Source: Limnephilus marmoratus (lineage: Eukaryota > Arthropoda > Insecta > Trichoptera > Limnephilidae). From it: 64,000 bases of DNA. The DNA is taken from NCBI GenBank assembly GCA_917880885.1, contig OU862906.1, positions 60,182,665 to 60,246,664 on the forward strand, read 5' to 3'. Every line of letters starts with the position of its first letter. Position 1 is the first letter of the stretch. Of this stretch, positions 1 to 10,536 are shown piece after piece. Position numbers and translations under genes: made by a program. A model generated the notes under the pieces. The model did no database searches, was not told where the DNA came from, and saw only the letters and a list, made by a program, of their open reading frames with translations.

Positions 1-2
1 CG

Positions 3-239
3 AGGTTCGACAATAGTGTAACTGAGAATAATATTCGAAACTTTATTGATAGTAAAATAACAGCGAATAACATCCAAGTGGAAAAAATTACTCAACGAAA
101 CCCCACACAGTTTGGATCCTTTAAGTTGACTATACCGAATAAGGATTTCAAAACCTACATGAACAAAGAATTTTGGCCAACAGGTACCGTTTTCAGAAAA
201 TTTATTGAAAAAAAATACAATGGAAAGGAACAAAATTAA
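3..239 (+). CDS. ORF1 C-terminal end of non-LTR retrotransposon (partial)
   Basis: Open in frame 3 from the window edge to a TAA at 237-239, about 78 residues. It contains a segment reading FWPTGTVFRKFIEKK; FWP-G-xxRxF patterns recur near the C-terminus of ORF1 (gag-like, RNA-binding) proteins of arthropod non-LTR elements. The stop lies 17 bases downstream of the first ATG of ORF2, so the two genes overlap by 20 bases in different frames. Zinc knuckles or a PHD-like region, if present, would lie upstream of the window. The assignment rests on position and the short motif. Confidence 0.6.
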   Translation, partial: RFDNSVTENNIRNFIDSKITANNIQVEKITQRNPTQFGSFKLTIPNKDFKTYMNKEFWPTGTVFRKFIEKKYNGKEQN

Positions 240-3006
240 AATAATCTCGATAAACTGCAAAAGCTTTAAAAGAAACATTAATTTCATTATAGATATGTGC
301 GATATATACGATGTAATACTTTTGCAAGAAACGTGGCTATTACAAAACGAAACATCTAATCTATCCAAAATTCATCCAAACTTTCAGGGATGGGGCACAC
401 CTGCCGTAGATTTAGCTAACGGGCCGCTGAGGGGACGACCCTATGGAGGTGTCGCCGCACTTTGGAGGAATGAGTTGCAAGCTTCCGTAATACCATGTGG
501 AGATGACCGCATCGCTGGTATTCAGATAACCACCAAAGGAGGGACAATATGTGTACTGACTGTCTACATGCCGGTATGTCATGCGGACAACCTTACTGAC
601 TTCACCAACTACCTGTCCAAAATACATACGATCATTCAAGACAATGAATACTCTGAAACTATCGTGATGGGAGATTTCAACGCTCACCCATCTTCTGTAT
701 TTGGGAAAGAACTATCATTTTTCTACACTGAAAATAACTACAGTTGTATCGACATGGAAAGACTACCCAACGACACATATACATATGTTAGCGATGCACA
801 CAATACCACTTCCTGGCTCGATCATTGTATATGCACTAATAATCTCAAGGACAAAATACATAATCTGCATATACACTACGATACTGACTGGTCCGATCAC
901 CGGCCGACATCTTGCATAATCGCTGCTGAAAACCTACCTACTACCATCTTTAATGCCCCGAAACAGCCTAATAATATAATATGGCGAAGGACTAACAACA
1001 AGAAAATCAATGAATATACGTCTGTGGTGGAAGCATTACTCCATGTAATATATCAAAGACACTCCGAATCCATATGTAATTCTGAGTCTACATGTGATAA
1101 ATGCGATCATATGCAAAGCATGGACAATATGTACACAGATATCGTGGAAGCCCTAAGAAAGGCTGCCGACATTGTATTCTATCGGGAGAGCAATCAAAGT
1201 GAACCAAAAACATATCATCACATTTCCGGGTGGAATCAAAAAGTCAAGGAACAATACGAAAAATCCAGATCGGCATTGATGACGTGGATTCAAAACGGGA
1301 GACCATCACAAGGCCCCATTGCGGATGAAAGAAAACAGAAAAGGAAGGAGTTTAAAAGAGCCCTCAAACACTGCCAAAGCTCTGCCGAACAAACAAAGAT
1401 GGATGAAATCGTAAAATCGCTTGACACAAAACAGTTTGCTCAATTCTGGAAGAAAAGCAACAATCTGATCAAACCAAACGCTCGAATCGCCAGCCAAATT
1501 GACGGGTCCACAAATACGGAGGAAATCGCCAGGACATTTAGAAGAACCTTTGCAGATATTTCTGGAAACGAAGCACCTACTGCTCCTGATATTATGGAAC
1601 ATGATGGACAAAACGTCTTCCTCTCTGAAAATAATATAATGAAGGCTATCAAAGCTACTAAGGCCGGTAAATCTCCGGAACTTGATAGTTTAAGTATTGA
1701 ACACATAAGGTACGGAGGTAGATACATACCTAAACTACTAAACATTCTGTTCAATGCAATCCTCAAACACAACCATTTACCGTGTGCAATGACGAAAACC
1801 ATTATAACCCCGATCCTGAAATCAGGAAAGCCCGATATGACCAACTCCAGCAATTACCGGCCAATATCCCTGGCAACTATAATTGCAAGACTATTTGAAA
1901 GGGTAATTCTGATTGAAATAGAAGGTAAACTCTATTCTAAACACAATCAGATGGGCTTTAAGTACAGATTATCCACTAATATGGCAATATACTCCGCTAA
2001 GCAAATAATAGAATATTACAAGAAACGAAAAACTACTGTATACGGATTCTTCTTAGATCTGAGCAAAGCGTTCGACAGGGTCTGTCATAAAACCTTATGG
2101 GAGAAATTGAAAGCTAGAAATGTACCTACTATGTATATCAACACACTATCCCGATGGCACTCTCAGCAGGAAAACGTTGTACGGTGGGCAAGTACGTACT
2201 CCCAACCGATATATTTGCGATCAGGAGTAAGGCAAGGAGGGTGTATATCCCCAATCCTGTTCAATGTATACATGGACGAATTATCAAATCGCCTGGACAC
2301 CAGGGCGGGCTGTCGTATTAATAATTTATGCCTAAATCACATAAGTTATGCGGACGAAATGATTCTCCTAGCTCCGTCGATCAAGGGGTTGAGAACATTA
2401 TTAAAAATCTGTGAAGAATATGCAAATGACCACAACATGATGTACAACCCCAAGAAGACGGAACTAATCGCATTCCACCATGGAAAAAATCCCGAGAAAA
2501 TGCTCCCTGTAAAACTTAATGAGGAAAACATAAACGCATCTAAGAATGTAAAATACTTGGGACACATTATTACTGAAGACCTCTCGGATGACGGTGATAT
2601 TGAACGACAGCGGAGAAGTATCAGTATACTGTCTAATATGATTGCCCGAAGATTCTTCAAATGCAGTAACAATGTAAAAAAAACATTGTTCAATGCATTT
2701 TGCACTAACCTATATACATGTGAAACATGGTGTCACTACCGTACCAGCTCAATAGAACGACTCCGGATCCAATACAATGATGCTTGCAGAATTATATTTG
2801 GATACAGAAGATACAGCAGCGCATCTTCAATGTTTACGGAGCTAGGACTACACGGATTCGCCGGTCTGATGAGACACCGGGTCACTGGAGCCAGGGTGCG
2901 GCTAATGGCTTCCGATAACACAGTGGTGATCGCAGCCTTTCAGCACCAACCGCCACTCCTGAGCGAGCGCTGGGCCCGAGCTCACTCCAGACCACGTCCT
3001 ACATAA
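220..3006 (+). CDS. ORF2 protein: AP-like endonuclease plus reverse transcriptase
   Basis: Nicks target DNA and copies element RNA at the nick (target-primed reverse transcription). The frame is open from 205, but the first ATG is at 220. An exonuclease-endonuclease-phosphatase domain covers about the first 240 residues: LLQETW, MGDFNAHP, a WLDH segment and SDHRP near its end. The RT domain covers roughly residues 480-780: FFLDLSKAFDRV, then GVRQGGCISPILFN. The usual YADD box reads YADE, because codon 2356-2358 is GAA instead of an Asp codon. A C-terminal region follows, with no frameshift seen. Known for the family: the second Asp of YADD binds metal, so the Glu may weaken or abolish activity. 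Confidence 0.88.
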   Translation: MERNKIKIISINCKSFKRNINFIIDMCDIYDVILLQETWLLQNETSNLSKIHPNFQGWGTPAVDLANGPLRGRPYGGVAALWRNELQASVIPCGDDRIAGIQITTKGGTICVLTVYMPVCHADNLTDFTNYLSKIHTIIQDNEYSETIVMGDFNAHPSSVFGKELSFFYTENNYSCIDMERLPNDTYTYVSDAHNTTSWLDHCICTNNLKDKIHNLHIHYDTDWSDHRPTSCIIAAENLPTTIFNAPKQPNNIIWRRTNNKKINEYTSVVEALLHVIYQRHSESICNSESTCDKCDHMQSMDNMYTDIVEALRKAADIVFYRESNQSEPKTYHHISGWNQKVKEQYEKSRSALMTWIQNGRPSQGPIADERKQKRKEFKRALKHCQSSAEQTKMDEIVKSLDTKQFAQFWKKSNNLIKPNARIASQIDGSTNTEEIARTFRRTFADISGNEAPTAPDIMEHDGQNVFLSENNIMKAIKATKAGKSPELDSLSIEHIRYGGRYIPKLLNILFNAILKHNHLPCAMTKTIITPILKSGKPDMTNSSNYRPISLATIIARLFERVILIEIEGKLYSKHNQMGFKYRLSTNMAIYSAKQIIEYYKKRKTTVYGFFLDLSKAFDRVCHKTLWEKLKARNVPTMYINTLSRWHSQQENVVRWASTYSQPIYLRSGVRQGGCISPILFNVYMDELSNRLDTRAGCRINNLCLNHISYADEMILLAPSIKGLRTLLKICEEYANDHNMMYNPKKTELIAFHHGKNPEKMLPVKLNEENINASKNVKYLGHIITEDLSDDGDIERQRRSISILSNMIARRFFKCSNNVKKTLFNAFCTNLYTCETWCHYRTSSIERLRIQYNDACRIIFGYRRYSSASSMFTELGLHGFAGLMRHRVTGARVRLMASDNTVVIAAFQHQPPLLSERWARAHSRPRPT

Positions 3007-3156
3007 TAATTGATTATTTATTTTATTTCTATTATCGCTTATGTCTTTTATATTTGTTTGTTCTATTTACTTTTTTTACTTTATCTGTTGTGTAAATATG
3101 TACAACTTTATGGGACGTGTGGGATTGCACTATCCTCCCCACATCCTGGAATAAAC

Positions 3157-3177
3157 ATTATTATTATTATTATTATA
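3157..3177 (+). repeat. (ATT)n tail of the non-LTR element
   Basis: About seven ATT units close the element directly after its 3-prime UTR. Similar trinucleotide tails recur at 42127-42138 and, on the other strand, 48729-48752 and 53535-53550, which suggests related elements share this end. Confidence 0.85.
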
Positions 3178-3178
3178 A

Positions 3179-3673
3179 TTTTCTAATGGTCTATTGGACA
3201 AATGAGAACTACGGCAACGCTCTAATAACTTAGATTCATTATTAGTAAATAAAGTTCAAAAAGCAATTAAAACATAGGGATGGACAAGAGGATTAGTCAC
3301 AATATTTTTCTGCAAATCAATTCATATTTTTTACACTTGTAAAAAGTAACACAACTACGGAAATAGCGTGGTGAACAGTTGAAATTGGGAATGAACCTGA
3401 TTTAACTTATTTTGTACATTGCAAGTTCTGGTGAGAAAAGGTATCATGGCACTGAGGAATATCTGGATTGATCACTGCACAAGTGTCCGTAATAGAACGA
3501 CTTTGAATGAGGGAACATATTATCGTCTCTCATGGAATAACTCACCAAATGGATTTTTGTCAAAATGCACCCATAGGTACAAGTGCGTGAAACTCGACGG
3601 ACATGAGCGGAACAACTATTCACAGTTAATTTTGGCATCATGAGAACGGGAAATTTCTTCGACACGTTTTGTG
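3179..3673. other. No gene recognised
   Basis: AT-rich single-copy-looking DNA between the LINE tail and the MITE. The short open frames here overlap on both strands and have no recognisable domain. Confidence 0.6.
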
Positions 3674-3676
3674 TAA

Positions 3677-4210
3677 GGCCCTCCGTTCATGGAGATACTT
3701 ACAATCTACGTAATTGTGACGAAACCACAAACACCCTGCTGATATACCACTTTTTAATGCTAGTCTCCGTACACGGCGCTATCCGAAATATACCGAACTT
3801 GATCATTTTTCACGTGCAGCCGTGGAGTGAACACGCTGTCATGCGATGTCATATGATTTTTTTCCAACATCAATCCATGCCTTCTCCACTACATCGTTTC
3901 TTACGTATTCTGGTAAAGTATAGTTATGTAAACATGCAGTTTTTCCACTTCCAGAACAAATCTAACATTACTTTCATGTTCCGACGCCATTTCTGTCAAA
4001 CGTCAAACGAATAAGTATCAGACAAAAATGATGCGACCGTCGCGTGCGATCAGCACTGTCGGTATCGTGATACTGATTGGAAACCGACGGCCACCGCGTA
4101 GCGCCGTGAACGGGGACCAGCTAAATCGTACGCGGGGTACTTACGATCGGCGCGTATGATACGCGCACGAGGATTGAGTATCTTGTAAGTATCTCCGTGA
4201 ACGGAGGCAC
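3677..4210. mobile_element. MITE, PIF/Harbinger-like
   Basis: A 534-bp segment with inverted ends of about 28 bp. The left end begins GGCCCTCCGTTCATGG and the reverse complement of the right end begins GTGCCTCCGTTCACGG; both continue with AGATACTTACAA. The flanks show a 3-bp duplication TAA (3674-3676 and 4211-4213). A TWA duplication with GG-type ends is typical of PIF/Harbinger. The interior is GC-richer than its surroundings, with a palindromic GCGCGTATGATACGCGC near 4150, and has no transposase frame. The superfamily is an inference from the duplication and ends. Confidence 0.75.
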
Positions 4211-4213
4211 TAA

Positions 4214-4968
4214 GTCAGCTGGTATTTGGAACCAGCTACCGGCATCTGTTTTTTCCTCCCTTATTTAATCTAGGCATCTTCAAATCCCCTTTCACCCGCC
4301 TCACAACGCTGATCAATCGGTTACAGACAGTGTAAAGACAGAAAAGAAATAATAAAATAAAAATAATTATTACTCCTCGCCCTCGGTACGAAATATTTTG
4401 AATATCATATGTTTGCAACCCACGTGTAATAAAAACATATCAAATAAAACGTACAACAGTTTGTATACCCTTGAAATGAAAACATTAAACAATAATAATG
4501 ACATAATTGTTGGCTTGATTTGCATTTATTTTTATGATTTTAAGTCTACGAGCAAATGTGGACATAACACCGTAAATTTAAATGCACTATCTTAACGATA
4601 CAACTAGATACGCGGAAACTAAAATATAATAATGGTTTGTCATTGTGATAAGAACTGCTTACTTTATGGATTATTTCGCATCATTTTAGTACTATTTCTG
4701 GGAAGGCATACACTGTTATATTTTATTTGTTTATTTGCGTAAGAATGTGTATAATAATATTTGCCTTATTCATTCTTATTTGCTAGCGATCATTATAAGA
4801 TCAAAAAAATAAAATAAAAATATACCACAGTTATACATTTATGATAGATTTGCGAGTGGATGGACAGTAGATAGCTAAATAAAAAAGATTCGGTAAATTG
4901 GTGAGTTGATAAATCTTAAGTAGATGTTGCACATATAAGTATGTCGTATTTTGCTATTCGTCAGTATT
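4214..4968. other. No gene recognised
   Basis: AT-rich DNA with no domain-bearing frame. Its right part carries one member of a 35-bp direct repeat (4928-4962) that recurs beyond the SINE at about 5467-5501. Confidence 0.6.
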
Positions 4969-5440
4969 CATTCATAATTGTAACGTTATTTGAAATGGCT
5001 TTAGCCGTGTTTGATGACTAGATCTGAATAGCTGTAATGTCTGTGTGAATTGTATGAGTGCAAGCGAGATAGCATGCTTGCGCGAATCTATATAAGGCGA
5101 TGCGTGCTAGATCCGTCCTCTTTTGTGTTAGGCAGCTCCACAATAAATACTAGTACAGTATTCCGTTACTCTCTCTTCTTTGCGTACTACCTACCAATAT
5201 TCGTCTAATGTAAGTCCGCTGGACCTTACAACAGACTCACCTGTAGAGCTGAACACAACATATCGCAACCGATATTACAATAGCCAGCTACATTTTCCAC
5301 ATCTCCTTCCCCTCCCCACTACCCTCAGTATCACACCATACCAAAATTGGGGATGCCATAGTCTCAATGGCTCGAGACGGTTGGGAGCAGTTGGGACTCT
5401 TGTGTTATATTCAGATATTGAAGTTACATTATACGCAAGT
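4969..5440 (+). mobile_element. SINE family 1, 5-prime truncated copy, split by a solo LTR
   Basis: Body sequence matches the better preserved copies at 44622-45015 and 57163-57575: the TTAGCCGTGTTTG box, the CT-rich CCTTCCCCTCCCCACTA stretch, and the GGGGATGCCATAGTCTC box. The tRNA-derived head is missing. The copy is interrupted at 5033-5279 by a solo LTR, and the SINE sequence resumes cleanly after the 5-bp duplication. Confidence 0.75.
5033..5279 (+). mobile_element. Solo LTR inserted in a SINE
   Basis: A 247-bp unit starting TGTAATGTCTG and ending GATATTACA, flanked by the 5-bp duplication ATAGC (5028-5032 and 5280-5284). It holds a TATA-like CTATATAAGG near 5088 and an AATAAA near 5142, the layout expected for an LTR promoter and polyadenylation site. 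No internal coding region is present, so it is a solo LTR left by recombination between two LTRs. The family is not recognised. Confidence 0.85.
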
Positions 5441-5660
5441 AGGCATCTTTAGCGTATTTTTCGCTAAGCCGACTGCACGTATAAGTATGTCGTATTTTGT
5501 GATTGCCGCATGCTACTTCGGAGAGTCGAAATTATTAGTAAAAATATTTTTATAGCGGATTTTTACTCAAGATGCCTTCAGATATAAGTATATCGACTTT
5601 GGTTGTACGGCCGTATATCCTCTTTGCATACTTACTTGAAGAAAACATATTCTAAACCTT

Positions 5661-5776
5661 CGGCCGGACCAATTGTCGCCGGAATAACTGTCGGCCGGAT
5701 GAACTGTCGGCCGGACAAACTGTCGGCTTGACCAACTGTCGGCTTGACCAACTGTCGCCGGACCAATTGCCGGTCA
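5661..5776. repeat. 16-bp minisatellite, about 7 copies
   Basis: Tandem units close to CCGGATGAACTGTCGG, with variants CCGGACAAACTGTCGG and CTTGACCAACTGTCGG. It is GC-rich against an AT-rich background. No coding function is suggested. Confidence 0.8.
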
Positions 5777-6850
5777 CCATATGGGGTAGAGGTAAAACTG
5801 GGTATACCCTAAAGAGATATAACATAATAATGTAACTAAATAAATATGTAGGTACTGTTAGAAAAACTTTGTATTGGAGAGTCTAACCCAAATTATTTCT
5901 TTCAGCGAGCCAAATTTACATTTGTACTTTTATAAATTTAAGCACATGATACATACGATTTCGTATCTATCATGCAGTCCAGCCTTCTTTGCCCAAATTT
6001 ATTTATACGCTTAGGTACGATTAGTCCTTCATTTAACGTATAACGAGTATTGTAAGTGTGCTCCAGTCTATTATATCCAGATGGCTAGTTATGTGTTCTG
6101 ATAAAAGTATGGAATATTAAACCTCTGTTCATATACACTTTTTACTTATATGAACTAATAATAATTTATGTAATGAATTTTAAACTAATTGAATATGATG
6201 GATATTTGTTTTACAGCAAATTCCCCAAGCTGTATTTCCATACGTTATAATTGATTCAGCGGGTGAAAAATAAATTATACGAAGCGTGCCTATTAGAACA
6301 TACAATATTATTTTATGTTGTCTTCTAGCAATTGATCTCTGTCGTTCCCAGTTCACCGTTTGGAAAATAAATAAAATAGCTGGGAAGAATTGTTAGTAGC
6401 TTAGGTACATGAATTAAAATTAGCAATAAAATTACTTTTGATATCGATTCAAGTGTATTCAGTTTTGATTGCAAGTTTGACGAGTTCATGCAACATTAAT
6501 GACATTATTAAGTAATTTAAAGATGTAGAAGTCCTACTATTTTTAGACTACCTAAATATACTAATATAATAATACGAAATGCGCGTGATTGCCAAATTTT
6601 ACAGGCAAACTTTTATCAATGACATGAATCGTGTGAACAAAATACATCATTTTTGAACATTCAGAAATGTCAAGTAGTACAATTTTTCCAAATTGTCACG
6701 TCTTACATAAACATACGATAAATATCTAATATTAAATTAATACCAGTGTCACAAATTCATGACTTTGGAGAAATGTTCGATGAAAATATTCCTTCCACTC
6801 ATTAGCGTTGTAACTAATAAGGTTAAGATATTTATTTATTTTGATTACTT
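5777..6850. other. No gene recognised
   Basis: AT-rich sequence with no recognisable frame or repeat structure. Confidence 0.55.
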
Positions 6851-6852
6851 TT

Positions 6853-7130
6853 TGAAGTAAAACTTCTTCGCGAACGCTTGACTTGAGGAGTAAGCTGGTG
6901 AATGCGTGACGAGAGCGATACGAAATGTGTGATCGGGCGAGGCCAACAGTCGGGCCTTTACGCACGCTTGACTTGGGGAGTAAGCTGGTGAATGCGTGAC
7001 GAGAGTGTTATGAAAAGTGTGATCGGGTGAGGCGAACGGTCGGGCGAGGCGAACGGAAGTTGAGAGGGAGATATAAGATAGTGAAGTTTTACTTCAGTCG
7101 TTGGGTCTAAAGCACACTCGTTTTTTATGA
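6853..7130 (+). repeat. Dispersed repeat REP-A with hairpin ends and an internal 95-bp duplication
   Basis: Bounded by the 13-mer GAAGTAAAACTTC at 6853 and its reverse complement GAAGTTTTACTTC at about 7083. Each end can itself fold, since GAAGT and ACTTC pair. Inside are two about 95-bp tandem units starting CGCTTGACTTG and GCACGCTTGACTTG. The segment after the right end, containing CTAAAGCACACTCG, is also conserved. The same family in the opposite direction forms the target of the large LTR element (13600-14070 and 29343-29500). No transposase is present, so the class is unknown. Confidence 0.7.
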
Positions 7131-7750
7131 TTATGTTTTACATATGATTTGATTTTATTTTGAATTTGATTTGATTAGAATTGATTATATGTATTTTATT
7201 TGAGCTTTAATATTAAGATTATTGACTATTGTGAATACCGATTTACATTATTAATTTTTTTTTTTTTTTAATTAAATATTTAATTTTTATATTTTAATTT
7301 CTATTATTCATATTGTATTATATTGTATGAGTTGAATTAGAGATAAAAAATACATTTATTTTTGTGTCCTATAGCGCATTTGTAAAATTTTTGGCATTGC
7401 ATATACACTGCATAGATTTTTATAAATAAATGTACAAATTATATATAAATAAATAAATATGATTTAATTATTTTTTATGGAATTTAATTTAATTGTATTT
7501 TATGGATTTTTTTATTTTTATTTGATATAATTTTTTAAATTCATTTTTATTTCATTTCATTTCATTTTCTGCTGTATATTGGAGGCACTGCTGAAAACCA
7601 GCTGCTTTCCAAGAGAAATCCTGAATTGTAGCTGAGCAATGACCTTTTCATCAACAGAATCAATGATAAAAAGGAAAAAAATGTATGTCGTAAAAAATCT
7701 ATTGATGAATAAACGTTTTATTATTATTATTTTTATTAAGATGCGTTTGC
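7131..7750. other. Very AT-rich, no gene recognised
   Basis: Long A/T runs and a TTTCA microsatellite near 7545-7566. No coding signal is seen. Confidence 0.6.
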
Positions 7751-7759
7751 AGAAATTTA

Positions 7760-8330
7760 ATTGTTTTCAAGTCCTTAGATTGTACGAGAACGCTCCATAT
7801 TTCAATCATTTGCATCCAATTACGTTATCTGACAGGAGAATTATTTCAGACCCTGTTGTATTACACTTAATTAGCATCAGCAACTTAATTGACAGCCCTG
7901 CCATCGTCGCCACTATTAAATTACATTTACCGACTGGGAACACAAGACAAAATGTAACATTCTTCTGCAACACATACTATCCGACACAATCCCTAACCGA
8001 TAGGATGCACGATCTAGATCAAATTTGGCGGTAGGTACTATTGATATATTTAAACGAACTTAATGTATAGAATTTGGCGTAATTTATGCCAGGGCTTTGC
8101 TGAATCCTACACATTATATATAGTAGCGTAGGTAATGTAATCTTAGTTATTTGTCTTACAGAAGTGTTTTAGTTTCTATTTTATTTGATATTACTGTTGC
8201 ATGTTTTGCCAATATTGTTTCATATTTAGTTTATCAGTTTTACATTACTTCATACTTTAAAAACGTATTCTGTTCTTATAATCTGCAAAAGCCCAGCTGG
8301 GCATAAAATCAAATAAAATAAGATAAAACA
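7760..8330 (+). pseudogene. C-terminal end of a non-LTR retrotransposon RT, 5-prime truncated
   Basis: The frame 7639-8034 contains a segment (LSDRRIISDPVVLHLI, then NLIDSP, then LPTGNTRQN) with the usual pattern of a Jockey-like RT tail: an RRxxSDxxFLYKxLN helix followed by a P-xR-TR motif. Catalytic boxes are absent. The sequence after the stop ends in an A-rich (AAAT/AAAT-like) stretch near 8310-8330, consistent with an element 3-prime end. The upstream part of the open frame is unrelated AT-rich DNA. Confidence 0.55.
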
Positions 8331-9686
8331 CAAAGTATTGAGACTTCTGTTTATAAATAATACATCGCAAGACTCGCATTATTGAGTAAACCCCAGTTTT
8401 TGCAGCGTTATTTTTCTTCAGGCTCACCGTTTACGTGAAAATGTGTATGCCAACCGGTGGTTTGTTTCCTCTGAATGACATAGCCTCATTGCGACATTCT
8501 TAAATTGTCCAGATTATTAATTTTCTCACACAATATGTGTATTAATGTTCTCATCGATACATCACATAGTTACCTAACAGTCACAGGTTGAAAGTGAATT
8601 CCTGTGATATGTATAAACACGGAACTGGTCAACTAGTGAACATTTGACAAAACCAAATCTGATTTATCACTCTTGTCCCGTAGATTTCCATGTAGGTCTC
8701 CCAAGCGTTTTTTCACAAGTTTTTCATGTTAAAGAACCATTTCATTTCTGAAATAATATCTGAACAATGCACCAAACGTAATAAGTCTTAAAATGTGCGT
8801 GGAATAAGCATTTGGCTATAATAAGAATCGGTCTCTAATTCAAAGTACGAGTAAGTCATGATTCACGAAAAACTGGTCAGTTGAAGAAATACTAATCATG
8901 GAAACGTTCAACAATCGACCTACTGCGTTTAATGCAAGCACTGAGTATATTGAAGAATCGGAAAGTCTAACTGCTCCGTCCCGTTATTGGAAATGCTTTC
9001 CATCCCCGACGTGCAATAAACCGTGTCTGTTAGCAGTGTCAACGGAAAATTTCGCAATATCTTCGACTTCAAATTTTCGTTTGCCCATATTTTAGAAACT
9101 ATATACTTCATTCAATTTTTGGTACAGGAAATTCCAGTTGTGTTCTGTTACATTGAGATGCTGTGTATAGGTTGGTTATGTGGTGCATAATACCAGCTGG
9201 TGTTCCCCTCGGGCCAATATTTGTTTCAAAGATTTTAAACCACCTGATGACTGAAGGGTGGTGTTGAAAATAAACATGTTGATAAATGACCAGCCAAGAA
9301 AAATCCGCAAAGCAGCTAGTCTAGACGCAATAACAACAATGAATCGAATGAATAATAAAATATGATTTTCTTTTGATTAACATATTATTACAAATCATCT
9401 CAAATAGTCATTTTTTTCGGAATCATGAAAAACTTTTTTACATGTATTAACATTGTATATATCGTTTTAAAAACACATTCTAAAGACAAAATTACAATGT
9501 TTGTAACCTGGACGCAAAGTCATTTTTATGTGAGCATAAGTTATGCATTATTTTTCTTAAAGATAACACTACTTGTTATTAGACATGTGAATACATTATT
9601 GCCGTTATGTCATTGTCATAAGAACTGCACTTTAATAATTGCTTTCTATATTTTCGTTACTATTACTCCGGGGTGTAAGACATATT
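8331..9686. other. No gene recognised
   Basis: Contains short open frames (for example 8898-9095 and 9425-9703) with no domain. Low-complexity AT-rich DNA; nothing else is supported. Confidence 0.55.
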
Positions 9687-9688
9687 TA

Positions 9689-10534
9689 GGTCCTTACATA
9701 TGAAATTGGCGTTTTGTATGGGAGGAACATAAAGTCGATTTTTTTTAATATAATATATTTATTTCAGTCAGTGCCCAAGAAATACAAAAAATAATATATT
9801 TATTTAATCAAAGTATGTACCGTTGCTATCTACGCCCTTGTGCCATCTCACAGTTCATCGATCATTTTACTAAAAAACTATTCGGACGGGAATCAATAAA
9901 ATCTTTGCATGCGCTTTGGACTGCCCCATCGGAGTTGAATTTTTTCCCTTGCAAGAAGTTATCCAAATTTCGAAAAAAATGGTAATCTCTTGGGGTAAGG
10001 TCCGGAGAGTACGGTGGATTTCCAATTGAAGCTCCTCTAATTTGGTAGCCGTCTATTGTGCAATTTGTGCAGCGTGTGGTCTAGCGTTGTCATGAAGCAG
10101 CAGTGGCCTAGAGCAATTAACCAGCCTCGGTTGTTTAGCAGCTAGCTTTTCCATCATGGTTTGCAGTTGCTGACAATAGACATCTGCCGTAATCGTCTGT
10201 CCAGATTTGAGAAAGTTGTAGTGAACGACACAAAAAAAAAAGAAAACACAACTGTGTTTTCTTTTGCGGCACCGTCGCCATACACATCATTAATCCTTCG
10301 AGCCGTTTCTGCAGCACTGGTGCCACGGTGGAACTCGTACTCGTAAATAACGCGATATTTCAAGTTTTCCATTTTGCAAATTAAGTGACGCAAAGAAAAA
10401 AAAAACAATTAAGGCAAAATAGCTGAGCATGAGTAAATAGCTGTATAAATTTGAATGTGGAATTCCTAACCAAAGAGAAGATATTTGAGATCAAAGTTGC
10501 CAGTACGGCAACGCCAATTTCATATGTAAGGACC
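9689..10534 (-). mobile_element. Internally deleted mariner element
   Basis: An 846-bp unit with inverted ends of about 25 bp (left GGTCCTTACATATGAAATTG; the right end is its reverse complement), flanked by TA on both sides (9687-9688 and 10535-10536). A TA duplication and a DD34D-like transposase on the minus strand identify it as mariner (Tc1/mariner superfamily). Full mariners are about 1.3 kb, so roughly a third has been lost. The right flank is a minus-strand SINE family 1 fragment. Confidence 0.88.
9860..10372 (-). pseudogene. Mariner transposase remnant
   Basis: On the minus strand an ATG at 10372 opens the N-terminal helix-turn-helix region (MENLKYRV, then TSAAETARRINDVYGD). Coding then jumps to the later catalytic part: SGQTITADVYCQQL, LLLHDNARPHAAQ (second catalytic Asp) and PPYSPDLTPRDYHFF (third). 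The stretch that would hold the first catalytic Asp is missing, an A-rich tract (about 10221-10262) lies at the join, and at least one later frameshift and stop are present. It cannot encode an active enzyme. Confidence 0.82.
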
Positions 10535-10536
10535 TA

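Larger units (their letters stand above)
1..3178 (+). mobile_element. Non-LTR retrotransposon, CR1/L2/Jockey group, 5-prime end outside window
   Basis: Holds the end of ORF1, a 929-codon ORF2 (endonuclease plus reverse transcriptase), a short 3-prime UTR and a tail of about seven ATT units at 3157-3177. A short tandem-repeat tail in place of poly-A is seen in CR1/L2-like and some Jockey-like elements. ORF2 is open from end to end, so this is one of the best preserved elements here, although its third RT catalytic aspartate is altered. The 5-prime end and any target-site duplication lie outside the window. The clade is inferred from domain order and the tail. Confidence 0.88.

Noticed and set aside
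3419..4014. Frames of 74 and 124 codons
   Set aside because: They cross the MITE boundary and have no domain.
9232..9275. Third hammerhead-like motif (CTGATGA followed by GAAAA)
   Set aside because: No stable stem II between the boxes.
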